A stretch of 12,070 nucleotides of DNA from positions 27,055 to 39,124 of the forward strand of contig JAAAIG010000316.1 in NCBI GenBank assembly GCA_015852425.1, read 5' to 3'. Below the pieces are notes generated by a model. The model was not told the DNA's origin. It saw only the letters and a program-made list of their open reading frames with translations, and made no database searches. Origin of the DNA: Gryganskiella cystojenkinii (Eukaryota; Mortierellomycota; Mortierellomycetes; Mortierellales; Mortierellaceae). Each line of letters opens with the position of its first letter. The stretch's first letter is position 1. This document shows, piece after piece, positions 1-8,520 of the stretch. The position numbers and the translations under genes were made by a program.

Positions 1-356
1 AGGGAACACTACCCGGTATATTTCGAAAGCATTGTGAATGTCTAACGCAGTACATCTCACCATTCTTTTCTTTTTTTTCGTTGTATTCCTCTCGGAACAG
101 ATTCATTAGTATCTTCCCTGTTGTTGTGGCCCAGGTCGTGGGCGTGGAGAGACTCTCTGCAGCACTGGGTATTCTCTACTTTGGAAACGTGGTTGGTAAC
201 CTGTTGGGTGCGCCTATTGCAACAGCGATCATGGATGCACAGGGTGGCAAGTACATCGGTGCAATCATCTTTGCAGGTGTGTCACCGGTAGTTGCTGCTT
301 TCTTTGTGTTGATCATTCGTTTCCGTTTGAACAGAAAGATCTTTGCAATCGCATAG
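1..356 (+). CDS. MFS transporter, C-terminal part (monocarboxylate-transporter-like), 5' end outside window
   Basis: This is the last part of a membrane transporter of the major facilitator superfamily, probably of the fungal monocarboxylate-transporter-like group, acting at the plasma or an organelle membrane. The window holds the end of one exon (1-15), an intron (16-100, donor GTATAT, pyrimidine-rich end, CTAAC at 42-46) and the last exon (101-356, stop TAG). The intron falls after the second base of a codon and restores an Arg codon. The exon encodes FPVVVAQVVG, then a glycine-rich helix (LSAALGILYFGNVVGNLLG) and a final hydrophobic helix (AIIFAGVSPVVAAFFVLII) followed by a basic tail (RFRLNRK). 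These match the last two helices of a 12-helix MFS protein. The family is recognised from its pattern; the substrate cannot be told. The CTAAC lies about 55 nt from the acceptor, which is long, so the exact branch site is uncertain. Confidence 0.8.
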   Translation, partial: GTLPGIFRKHCECLTQYISPFFSFFSLYSSRNRFISIFPVVVAQVVGVERLSAALGILYFGNVVGNLLGAPIATAIMDAQGGKYIGAIIFAGVSPVVAAFFVLIIRFRLNRKIFAIA

Positions 357-1068
357 TACTAGAAATTGTATAAAATCCGTTAAAAAAAGTGCTACACGTT
401 CACACACCAAAAAAAAACGAAAGACAACAAACACGACCTGCGCATCCGTTCTTGCGGGCACACACGAACGATTTTGATTTTTGGTTTTTGCGGCGTTGAA
501 CGATTAGTTCAAAATGACAGTCACGCCAAGTTCTTGGCATTTTTCGGCTCCTTTCGTTTCCTTTTCTACTTTTGGGTCCAATGCAAAACGTCCTTGACGC
601 CTTCTGCTCCATCCCTCAAGGGGAAGGAGAAGGAGGGAAGCAAGGAATGAAGGAAGTACTTGAACAAACTGGTGATTGGACATGAATCTGCCTTCCTCGC
701 TATTTCCTTGGAAGCTTCCCTAAAGCTTTGTTTCTCTTGTTCCTGAAAGAATTGGTTATATCGGCGCCAGGATGCTCGAGGAGTCGAAAGCTTTCCTGTT
801 GCTTTCGTCAATCGACAAGATAATTCCCAGCGCCAGCTCGTTTTCAGATCGGCGGCGTGTTTTGGCGTGCTCTCCAAGCAGGGGTTGGAAAGATTACGTC
901 TTTCGGTATGCATCCACTACCTACACGCCGCCTAAAATCAGGGTCAGAGGCCGTGCGAAAAGAATTTTCTTCTTTAAAACCTTGTCTTTTTTTTGGCTCG
1001 GCATTTTTTAGTGTTTTGTGTTTTTTGCCAAGACACGCTCTGTCCAACCCGCAGCTCACTGCCAGCCA
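357..1068. other. Intergenic region between MFS gene and membrane-protein gene
   Basis: No gene is supported here. The first part is the A-rich 3' UTR of the MFS gene, including a run of A at 381-387 and AAAAAAA near 410. Around 615-640 there is a purine-rich GGAAGGAGAAGGAGGG stretch. Several open frames exist on both strands (400-612 -, 566-913 -, 772-1011 +), but their translations are rich in Arg, Ser and Phe with no recognisable domain or regular composition. The right end is the promoter of the next gene. Confidence 0.6.
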
Positions 1069-1076
1069 TATAAATA
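1069..1076 (+). promoter_or_regulatory. TATA box of the 517-aa membrane-protein gene
   Basis: TATAAATA lies 86 nt upstream of the ATG at 1162. It is followed by a C/T-rich leader (about 1085-1160), typical of fungal transcription start regions. The transcript probably starts near 1100. Inferred from sequence pattern only. Confidence 0.6.
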
Positions 1077-1161
1077 CCAGAGATCTTCCGCTGTTTTTTT
1101 TAAACACTCTTTCACACTATCTTTCTCATCAACACTCTTCTCTTTATTTCTTCTACACACG

Positions 1162-2828
1162 ATGGTCAATTGCGATCACTCCTCTTCTCGATTCGCACCG
1201 GTGTGCTGTGTCCACAACGGCGAGGGTCGACCTTTGCTTGGTTATCACAACCCTCAACGGCAGGGCAACGCCATTCCCGAACAACAACAGCTCCCTGCAT
1301 ACAACGAACACGAATACAGATTGAACATGACGGATGAAAAAAACGGCGGTCAACAGCCCAGCAGCAACGGATACCTCCCCATGTACTCGGCTTCGACCCC
1401 TGAGACCTCTCACCCCTGTGGCAAGAAGTGTAAGTGTTTCTTTGTATCTATTTAGTGATGAAACTGGAACTGTAACAAGTAGATACGCATAACAGTAACA
1501 TACTAAATACGATCTCTCCACTTTTCTTTTCTCGCACAACAGGCCAAAAGGAGTTCCGTATTAAAGGATCGTTCTGCAAAAAGCTGTTTTGGTTGCTGGC
1601 CTTCTTCTGGGTCTACGCACATTACATCCAGCCGAGATACTTCTCTTCCTCTCTGAACAACACGGTTGAAAGCGATATCAACAAAGACATTATTCTGGAT
1701 AGCGACATGCATCGTGATCAGTGCAAGGACCATGCCGTCGATTGGGAGGGTCCCTCGAGCTTCACGACCTCGGCCAAGAACTTCAAGTTGAGGACTGGCA
1801 AGGGCAATGTGTACAGTTGGGTCAAGATCGTGAAGGGACCAGTCAGTGAACCGACCCTCCGCCTCAACGGTAAGGTCACCCCCGCTAACGAGGACGCCAT
1901 CAAGAAGCAAGATCATTACGAGGTTGTGGTCCAGGGAGTGCATCTCGAGATCACGGAATCCAAGGATGAGTTCGATGCGCTGATCTGGTTCGAGGACCGA
2001 TGGGTAAACGACGATGACTCTGGGGATCACGATCATCGGTACAAGGCCTGCGCCATCTTCAATCTCGAAATCGTTCTGCCCGAGGATTTCACCGAATACG
2101 GGTCCATCACGGTCGATGGTGGCATCATCTTCATTGAATCCTTTGAGGACATTTCGGATGTCTCTTTTGAGTTGTTCAAAGTCAAGTCTGCTGTCGGTCA
2201 TTTCATTGCCAATGGTTTGATTCTTGCGGATCAGTTCAGAGGCTTGGTCGAAGTTGGCAAGATTAAGATCGAGGGTGTTCAACCAGGCAAAATTCTTCGT
2301 GGACCCTTGGATGTTGAGGCCAGGGTGACGACAGGTAATTTGGTCTTGAATGCGTATACGACCCTCGTAAAGGACTCTTCTGCCTCATACGAGCACAAGA
2401 TCGAAGCTACCGCTTCTACTGGCTCAATCACCCTTGACGTCCAGCCTGCTAAGCATGACGATGCCGCAGATAACGAGTCGATTGTTGATCTCTCGATCAA
2501 GGCTATTACCTCGACCGGCTCCATTGTCCAGTCCATCGGGCTCGCCAACAAGGAACAGGTTCTCAACTTGCGCTCCAAGTCCAGCACAGGATCGGTCAAG
2601 GCCAAGGTCTCGGACCACTTTTTGGGTCATTTCGTGGTCCAGACCCAGTTGGGCTCTGCACGCGTGTACGAGAACCGTGATGGGTCCGCGAGTGAGATTG
2701 TTTATGAGAAGCAGACCGCTCATATCCAAGAAGGCGAGAAACGTCTCAAGAGGGATCAAGACGAGTCGAGTCATGGATCGATTGATTTGCGGTCGTCTTT
2801 GGGATCGGCTGCCCTTTCATTTGTTTAA
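1162..2828 (+). CDS. Type II membrane protein with DUF4097-like adhesin/beta-solenoid ectodomain (putative), two exons
   Basis: The gene has exons 1162-1429 and 1543-2828, with an intron at 1430-1542 (donor GTAAGT, acceptor ACAACAG). The spliced protein is 517 aa. Residues 1-99 are hydrophilic, rich in Gln, Asn and Pro, with Cys clusters; residues about 104-118 (LFWLLAFFWVYAHYI) form one membrane helix. The remainder (about 400 aa) is likely lumenal or extracellular. From about residue 275 the chain repeats short beta strands centred on Gly-Ser/Asn turns: TTGNL (352-356), STGSI (381-385), STGSI (413-417), STGSV (437-441), then GSARV and LGSAAL near the C terminus. This spacing of about 24-32 residues resembles DUF4097-type adhesin domains, which fold as right-handed beta-helices. 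A basic KRLKRD lies near residue 460. The fold is inferred and the function is unknown; a cell-surface role is plausible. The start is supported by the TATA box and by a purine at -3 (ACACGATGG context). Confidence 0.82.
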
Positions 2829-2870
2829 AAGAATTAAGAAGCATATATAAAGGTCACATCTTCTTCCTCC

Positions 2871-3295
2871 TCACTCCTTGTCTCTCCCGTCGACAGCAAT
2901 ACCCCATCCCATATACCAGAACGAACGGTTTATCCCATCCTTTTTCGAAAAATAATAAAGCGTCCCTTTGTACTTGAAGATACCCACACCTAAAGGCCCC
3001 TCATTTTTTATATGCGCATCTGTCACGCAATTAGAGGGATACTCTTCCATCCATTCTTCAAGTGGTCCAATAAATGGTCCACGACAAAACAAATATTGGC
3101 TGGCTTTCTTCCTGGCCGTTAATACGTCTAGAGTATCGAATGGCGATCAATAGTGGCTCGTTAGGCTGCTGGATCTGTTCTCCGATCTTATCACGCAACC
3201 ATGGATCTTCTTTGGAAAACCGGATATGTACGAGAAAGACTTGCTCTTCTCCCTCTCTTTTTTTGGACGGTTACACAGATTTTGCCCATATTCAT
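2871..3295 (-). pseudogene. Disrupted protein-coding sequence of unknown family (two one-base frame changes)
   Basis: On the minus strand an ATG at 3295-3293 begins MNMGKICVTVQKK. At a run of seven A (plus-strand T7 at about 3258-3264) the sensible reading moves one base to EEQVFLVHIRFSKEDPWLRD... and continues to about 3090 (INGQEESQPIFVL). There it moves one base again, within ATTTGTTTTG, to RGPFIGPLEEWMEEYPSN, and runs to a TGA at 2871-2873 (ending GIAVDGRDKE). The joined product would be about 140 aa of mixed, globular-looking composition, with aromatic-rich FKYKGTLYYFSKK and RSFWYMGWG. I do not recognise the family. Both changes have the same sign and sit in homopolymer runs, so either a decaying gene or sequencing errors could explain them. 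It is tail-to-tail with the membrane-protein gene, 42 nt from its stop. Undetected introns are an alternative, but no clear GT-AG pair fits the junctions. Confidence 0.45.
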
Positions 3296-3390
3296 GGAAA
3301 AAAGAAAGACTTCCCTTCTGTGCTTTTGCACATGCTCTCAACGGTTTTGCCAACAGACTTTTACCATTTTATCCCGTCTGGCGGCCGTTC

Positions 3391-3537
3391 TTCCCCTCTT
3401 TGCGTCTTTTCCTTACCTCTGTTTTAATATTAATTCTCTTTTTTTCATTGCATTCTTCCTCCAAACGAGTTATCTCTCTGATTTTCTCCTCTGCCTATTT
3501 TACCACAGCATAGTCCTACTACTCCACCCCACACCAG
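3391..3537 (+). promoter_or_regulatory. Pyrimidine-rich promoter/leader of the monooxygenase gene
   Basis: The 150 nt before the ATG at 3538 are strongly C/T-rich, with TTTTAATATTAATTC near 3421-3435 as the only TATA-like element. This looks like a fungal leader rather than coding DNA, although open frames cross it (3201-3581 +). No clear TATA box was found. Confidence 0.4.
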
Positions 3538-5410
3538 ATGACAACAACAATAGCTGTGGAGGACAAACAGGTCCAAATTAAGGTGATGATTGTCGGTGCT
3601 GGTCTCGCCGGATTGATGCTCGCCATCTTGCTCGAGAAACTCGGCATTGACTATGAGATATTTGAGCGGTCATCCGAAGTTCGGCCTCTTGGTAAAGAAA
3701 ATTTCCTTCAACGGCGTCTGTTTCCATTGAAGTTGCCCTGCAAAAAGAAAAAAAGAAAGAGGAAAGAGACAAACCGTTTCCTCACCTTTGCAAATTTCTT
3801 TAGGCTCGGCGCTGACCATAGGACCAAACATGTTGCCGGTCTTTGAGCAGCTTGGGATCTTTGACGAACTTATGCGTATCTCGTTGCCGATGTACAGCAT
3901 GGACATCTACAACGAGGATATGTCCATGATAGGAATGGTGGAATTCAAGGCCTTTGAGGATGTGTAAGAACATGGACAAAGAGAGAGAAAAATAGCAGAC
4001 TTTTTTAAAGTTTTTGATCTCGTCCAGCCAGTGAGCGTTTCTTTTGTTTGACCGAGAATATTTACCTTCTTTCTTACCGCTTTTCTTCTCTCTACCCTTC
4101 TACTCTTTTCTTTTCTTGTTCCCTTAGTGGAGGCTATCATGGCTACGCGTTCAGTCGGCCCGATTTCCACAACTTGCTTTTCTCCAAGGTTCCCGCGGAA
4201 CGTATTCACTATGGAAAGAAAGTCCTGTCAATCCTTCAGGGCGACAAAGGCGTTATGATCAGGACCGCGGACGGACAGAGTCATGAGGGCGATCTTCTTG
4301 TAGGCGCCGACGGAGGACATAGTGCGGTTCGACAGCGTTTGTACGAAAAGATGGCCAAGGATGGGAAACTACCTCGATTGGATGGTATGAAGCTGGACCT
4401 TGGATACAGTTGCATGGTCGGGACTACTGGCGAACTTGACCCCGAAATATACCCGGGTGTTAACGATGGCCAGGCTCACTTTTCGTCTGTACTTGCTAAC
4501 GGTGCACCCCATTCATGGCGCACGTTCATGGTCCCTGGTAACCGAGTGTAAACATCTCTTGGACATTTGAAATGTTGTTCGACTCTTTTGTGCTCGTATT
4601 TTTTAAATGAAGTCAGTCGTCTAATACGTCCCGTCATCGATAGCTGTTGGAGCGTCTCGATCCAGGTTACGACTGAGGAGGAGAAAGAGCAAGTGAAGAG
4701 AAACTCGAAATGGGGTCCAGCCGCAGTAGAAGAGATGGTAAAATTGGTGGCGCATCACAAGGTCCCTCTCGGAGGTACCCTTGGAGACCTGATCAATGCG
4801 ACTCCCAAAGAGTTTATTTCCAAAGTGTATTTAGAAGAGAAGCTGTTTGAGACTTGGTATCACGACCGCACTGTCCTTATTGGCGATGGTAAAGAGCATA
4901 GCACCTCGAAAGCGCACGGAATTTTCTTTGACGCTCACTCACGAGTCACAACTGACATGCCAAATTCTTTCACCTGTAATAGCCTGCCACAAAATGATGC
5001 CCAGTGCAGGACAAGGAGCGACGAACGCGATGCAGGATTCCGTCATTCTAGCAAACTGCCTCTTTGATCTTCGATCCAACTCGATTGAGCATATTACCGA
5101 AGCGATGAAATCCTACAAGGAACAACGGTACCCTCACGCCAAGAACCAGTTTGAGATTAGTCAAAAGCTGGGCAAGATGATGTACGGACACAAGTTGACA
5201 GAGCGTTTGATTCGGCACGTGGTCCTCAACTGGTTGCCGAAATCGGTCTTGCAGAAGGGCAACTTGAAGACTTATCGGTATAAACCTCAGGTGATCTTTA
5301 TGCCTCTTGTACCTCATCGTGGGATCGTGCCTGCAGAGCCACAAGTCGAGTCGAGAAGGTTGAAGGCCACTCGAATGTCTATGCAAGAGACTACACCCAA
5401 AGAGGTGTAG
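3538..5410 (+). CDS. FAD-dependent monooxygenase, class A (PHBH fold), five exons
   Basis: The enzyme should use FAD, NAD(P)H and O2 to hydroxylate an aromatic or related organic substrate. Exons are 3538-3691, 3804-3963, 4128-4547, 4644-4888 and 4983-5410, with introns of 112, 164, 96 and 94 nt. The spliced length of 1407 nt gives 468 aa, normal for the family. All key motifs are present: the Rossmann GAGLAG at 20-25 with the ribose-binding acid in IFERS (Glu43); Arg115 in the SRPDFHNLL segment; the DG motif GADGGHSAVR at 164-173; and the GD motif IGDACHKMMPSAGQG at about 324-338, followed by NAMQDSVILAN. The GD motif is rebuilt exactly across the last intron (G at 4888 plus CC at 4983), which strongly supports the splice model. 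Two donors are tandem (GTGTAAG at 3962, GTGTAA at 4546); the second GT of each keeps the frame. No signal peptide is evident. The substrate is unknown and no biosynthetic partner gene is next to it. Confidence 0.9.
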
Positions 5411-5562
5411 AAAAAAGTCTTCAAAATTAAACTACTGTAATGTATTTAGGTGTAGATCCTTATTTGGGTTCAAGAAAAATAGACATATTTTATGCGTTTT
5501 CACATACAAGTAGTGGGCAGTGTGAGTTCTTGAGATGAAGGAAGGATCTTTATTGAATGCCA

Positions 5563-5594
5563 TCGAATCCAGTCTTTTATAAGCCCGGATTCGA
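5563..5594. repeat. Perfect 8-bp inverted repeat downstream of monooxygenase
   Basis: TCGAATCC (5563-5570) and GGATTCGA (5587-5594) are exact reverse complements separated by 16 nt. It lies about 150 nt after the monooxygenase stop, so in RNA it could form a hairpin in the 3' region or just past the poly(A) site. Function is not known. Confidence 0.5.
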
Positions 5595-5710
5595 GCGACT
5601 TTTTACCTATTTTAATTTATCTAATTGATGTATTAATATTGTCTATTTGACTAACCGACCAAGACGAATATACAACAGTGGCAACATGCGACGTGCAAGT
5701 GGCTGGGGAA

Positions 5711-6030
5711 ACGTGTTTTGGTGGCGAGAAGAAGCGCTTTTTGGTGGCATTAAATGTAAGATTGATGGAAACGCACAACATGGTCGCATGTGTGGGATCT
5801 GTAGGCGATTAAGGGTGTGCTAGGACATCTTTGGCCGGCATACGTAGAATCCATAGGCGACGCGCCTTTTGATGGCAATATGAGTAGGTTCCTACGGATC
5901 CGTAGGAATGTTGGCAACGCCTGACGTGTTGGTGGCGTGAGGAGTGCCTTTTGGTGGCAGGTGAAGCACATTTTGGCGTAGGGTCAGCAGTTGCAGCATA
6001 ATCTTTGGCGCGTGTGGTAATCTTTGACGT
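5711..6030. repeat. Degenerate TTTTGGTGGC motif array
   Basis: About nine related short words lie in 320 bp on the + strand: GTTTTGGTGGCG (5715), GCTTTTTGGTGGCA (5736), ATCTTTGGCCGGC (5828), GCCTTTTGATGGCA (5864), GTGTTGGTGGCG (5926), GCCTTTTGGTGGCA (5946), ACATTTTGGCG (5968), ATCTTTGGCG (6001) and ATCTTTGACG (6020). Several are preceded by ACGTGT or GCGTGT. The spacing is irregular, so this is not a simple tandem repeat. It may be a cluster of binding sites or the relic of a minisatellite. The core GGTGGC recalls the Rpn4/PACE element GGTGGCAAA, but the T-run is on the other side, so I do not assign it. Minus-strand open frames across it (5750-5971, 5809-6126) look like low-complexity shadows of the repeat. 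Confidence 0.55.
5889..5908. repeat. 20-bp perfect palindrome with flanking half-site-like copies
   Basis: The 20 bases from 5889 to 5908 read identically on both strands; each half is TTCCTACGGA or its complement, with a BamHI-like GGATCC centre and no spacer. Related words lie nearby: GGATCTGTAGGCG at 5795-5807 and GAATCCATAGGCG at 5848-5859. A perfect 20-mer palindrome with no loop is a candidate site for a dimeric DNA-binding protein. It sits inside the motif array. Confidence 0.6.
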
Positions 6031-7020
6031 GTGTTGAAATATGGTATTTGTCGTACGAACCAACCAACCAAACCATGCCTTCACAGGGTTATATATCCAA
6101 CGTACTGTGCGCTTCAATGCACCCACGCAAGCGTCAGGAGATGGGCTGAGATTGAGTAGGGGCTGCGGATGCAGTAAAAAAAGCGAATGGAAGGCTCATC
6201 GGTTCTCCACATAGTCCTTATTCTTAAAACTCTACTGCGCAACGTTTGTGCGCGTGATCCACCACTGCTCACTCTGAACTGAAAGAGGTAAAAGTGGATC
6301 ATGCAGTTCCTATTTCGCCAAGTGATGTAAACCTTAAAACCACATTTGCCGCGTCATTTTGTCGCCCACCTCCGTGCAAACAATCCCAATTGGCTCTTTC
6401 CGGTTCCCTCTCCCTCTCTTTATCGATCCAATGAGATCCTATGGCGTCTTGCAAGCCGCCATTGTTTATTGCCGATGAACGGGTTGATTGTTGTAGGAGA
6501 AATAAAAATAGAGGCGTCCCTTTTCTGCCCTGCGACTGCACTTTTGGCGTTTGGGCCGTTTGATGGTTTATTGCCGAGATGGGCGTATGGCTCGTAAGAA
6601 AGGGACCCTCCCTCTAGTTCGGTGTATTTGAGAATTGATCTGGCCTCCAGCCCTGTTTTGCATGTCGTTATTTATAGCACTACAACTCTACTGTCACTAT
6701 TGCAGCACGTTCAAATCTTATTTTGAAATGTTGGAATAGTTTTCATTTCCCACAGTTTTTTCCTTGGATAATTAAATTAATTTGAGTGGTTACCAGCACC
6801 GTCATCGAAATTACTCCCCATGTTCCCTACACCTCTTCACTGCGCCCTCTTATCGACAGGGTTGTACGTTGTCACAGTTCCTCTTTCCAGAGTTCCTACA
6901 AAGGCTTTGGAAGTGTGTTCCGCAAGTTCATCAACACCAGGTGCACTGTTCTCTTTTTGAGCGATTAACGCTGACCACAGTTTGTGAAAAGGAACAGTAA
7001 AAACCTATAGACCTCGTAGT
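6031..7020. other. Intergenic region, nothing recognisable
   Basis: There is no supported gene. A TATA-like GGTTATATATCC occurs at about 6087-6098 with no convincing gene in either direction. The open frames at 6299-6541 (-), 6346-6597 (+) and 6782-7000 (+) lack domains and have irregular composition. The sequence is AT-rich around 6760-6785 (GATAATTAAATTAATTTG). Confidence 0.5.
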
Positions 7021-7044
7021 TTTGACCCCGGCACCAAGGTCAAA
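7021..7044. repeat. 7-bp inverted repeat with 10-nt spacer upstream of secreted-protein gene
   Basis: TTTGACC (7021-7027) and GGTCAAA (7038-7044) are exact reverse complements separated by 10 nt, about one helical turn. Located about 390 nt before the ATG at 7436. It has the form of a site for a dimeric transcription factor; which one is unknown. Confidence 0.45.
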
Positions 7045-7292
7045 GGCGCTTCAGCCATTTGAAAAATGCGTCAATTGGGAAATAAAATAATAAAAGTGTG
7101 CGTGAACCCAATTGAATTAGGCAGTCGCAGCAACACCGGGCGCCACTTTTTTACCTGTGAAATGGTCCCTTGACAGTAAGAGTAACAATAGATCAGGGCA
7201 GGTGGTGCTAACCAAGAAGAAGGGAGAGAGGTCTATTTTTACATGCAGCAAAGCCTTTGAGGTGGGGATGATTTTGTGTAGCCTTTACTTTT

Positions 7293-7314
7293 CCGTAACG
7301 CGCTACGCTTACGG
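7293..7314. repeat. 6-bp inverted repeat with 10-nt spacer near the TATA box
   Basis: CCGTAA (7293-7298) and TTACGG (7309-7314) are exact reverse complements, again with a 10-nt spacer. It lies about 42 nt upstream of the TATA box at 7356. This is a plausible upstream activating or repressing site. Confidence 0.4.
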
Positions 7315-7327
7315 CACATTTTTCACA

Positions 7328-7342
7328 AGAAAATATTTTTCT
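7328..7342. promoter_or_regulatory. AGAAAA-TAT-TTTTCT near-palindrome, heat-shock-element-like
   Basis: AGAAAA (7328-7333) and TTTTCT (7337-7342) flank a 3-nt centre 13 nt upstream of the TATA box. The GAA/TTC geometry loosely resembles a heat shock element (nGAAnnTTCn), but the spacing is not exact and an A/T-rich promoter could give it by chance. Confidence 0.25.
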
Positions 7343-7355
7343 CAGGAAAAAAAGG

Positions 7356-7362
7356 TATAAAA
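7356..7362 (+). promoter_or_regulatory. TATA box of the secreted-protein gene
   Basis: TATAAAA stands 73 nt before the ATG at 7436, followed by an A/C-rich leader (CAATCCACTCAACAAC) typical of strongly expressed fungal genes. The predicted transcription start is near 7387. Confidence 0.75.
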
Positions 7363-7435
7363 TGACGAGTTATTGTCAACAGCAATCCATACTTTACTCA
7401 ATCCACTCAACAACATTTCACAATCGTTTTCCAAA

Positions 7436-8165
7436 ATGAAGCTCATCATTACTGTCGCTACTCTTTTGGCTGTCTCTGCCTCTGCTGTGTCCGCTTACTC
7501 GGTCAGTGGCACCCTCTATACCTATGCGAACAGCATCCCTCACCCCAAGACCACCTTTTTGAAGCAAGGCTCTGGCAAGAACATTGTGACTGATGGTGTT
7601 GCATGCAAAGGCGCCAAGACTCTCCCTGGCAAGGGCCATGCCGGCGCACTTTACGGTGAATTTACCTCTGTCAACAATCAATGGGATTTCAATGGCAAAC
7701 ACGACAATGAAATTTGGATGGGTAAGCTATATCAGGCAGAGCAAAATAGAGATAGGAGTTTTTACGTTGCCGAAAGGGTGGAGAGGGGGATGATCCCACT
7801 TACTAACACTCATTACTCCCCTTTCTGCAGGCTACATCAAGATCGTTGGTACCGATAACTGCCTCAGCTTGACCAAGGGCCATGTCTTGACTGCTGAACC
7901 CTGCCCCTCGTTCACAGAAGAAATCAAGGCTGGCAACAAGTTTGCTTGGTTCAAGGACAAGCGCAACAGTGCTATGTGGGCCTATGGTGGTGACGCCAAT
8001 GCGCTCGAAAACAACGGTCTCAATTTTGATGCCACCAACCTCCACACCGATGGCAAGACGCTCACGGGCGTGCCTTTCCATGATGACGTTCTTACCAATG
8101 TGTTTGTCAGTATTGGTTTTGTCGGCTTGGGTCACACCGGCAAGAGCCCCACTGGTTGCGAGTGA
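7436..8165 (+). CDS. Small secreted protein, 206 aa, four mature cysteines, unknown family (two exons)
   Basis: Exons are 7436-7721 and 7831-8165. The 109-nt intron has donor GTAAGC, a perfect TACTAAC branch site at 7801-7807 and acceptor CTGCAG, and it splits a Gly codon. The product begins with a clear signal peptide (MKLIITVATLLAVSASAVSA) with likely cleavage after residue 20 (V-S-A before YSVSG). The mature chain is about 186 aa, rich in Gly, Lys, Asn and Thr, with cysteines at 57, 106, 120 and 205, which could form two disulfides. No membrane helix follows. The segment DNCLSLTKGHVLTAEPC is faintly like one beta-trefoil repeat of ricin-B-type lectins, but the QxW motif is missing, so I do not claim it. 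The start at 7436 is chosen over the in-frame start upstream because the signal peptide begins here and CCAAAATG is a good fungal context. It may be a cell-wall or effector-like protein; the family is not recognised. Confidence 0.85.
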
Positions 8166-8206
8166 AAAACCCCGCCGGTCTTCACTCATATTCTTTGATA
8201 CTTATC

Positions 8207-8212
8207 AATAAA
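8207..8212 (+). terminator. Polyadenylation signal of the secreted-protein gene
   Basis: AATAAA occurs 42 nt after the stop codon at 8163-8165, a normal distance for fungal 3' end formation. Based on the motif alone. Confidence 0.55.
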
Positions 8213-8426
8213 CTGCTTGGCGTCATGATTTAACTTATCGAACACATTCTAAAGTAGGCGTTCAACTACGGTTTGCTTTCATGCTTAATCTTCTCTTCAA
8301 TAGACTAATAACGGAATACGATTTTTTTTGGGACTGCGAACTAAGTCCCTCACTCATTAACCATCTCCCTCATCTTTCATAATATTAAGCATACTGTACG
8401 TAAAGACAACGGCCACAATGCTTCTC

Positions 8427-8520
8427 CTGCTCAGCAACACCTTCACTCGCAACTAATCATCGACCCTCAACTCCCGCTCAACAATATCTTCACTCACAAC
8501 CAATCCTCTACTCTCAGCTG
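8427..8520. repeat. Two-copy tandem repeat, 47-bp unit
   Basis: Copy 1 (8427-8473) and copy 2 (8474-8520) align without gaps at about 36 of 47 positions by eye; both contain CTTCACTC. About 8 of the 11 differences are transitions. No open frame spans it with conviction. The origin is a local duplication that has since diverged. Confidence 0.5.

Noticed and set aside
857..1324. 155-codon + frame overlapping the start of the membrane-protein gene
   Set aside because: It crosses the promoter and TATA box, runs in another frame through the first exon, and has a Phe/His/Ser-rich composition without domains.
1503..2282. 259-codon open frame on the minus strand
   Set aside because: It is wholly antisense to the well-supported second exon of the membrane-protein gene and its intron; no domain is recognised, and the length follows from codon bias of the sense strand.
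3201..3581. 126-codon + frame before the monooxygenase
   Set aside because: Phe/Leu/Ser-rich translation of a pyrimidine-rich leader, in a different frame from the monooxygenase.
5750..6126. Two overlapping minus-strand frames (73 and 105 codons) through the motif array
   Set aside because: Their peptides mainly reflect the repeated GCCACCAAAA words in different frames; no domain or start context of note.
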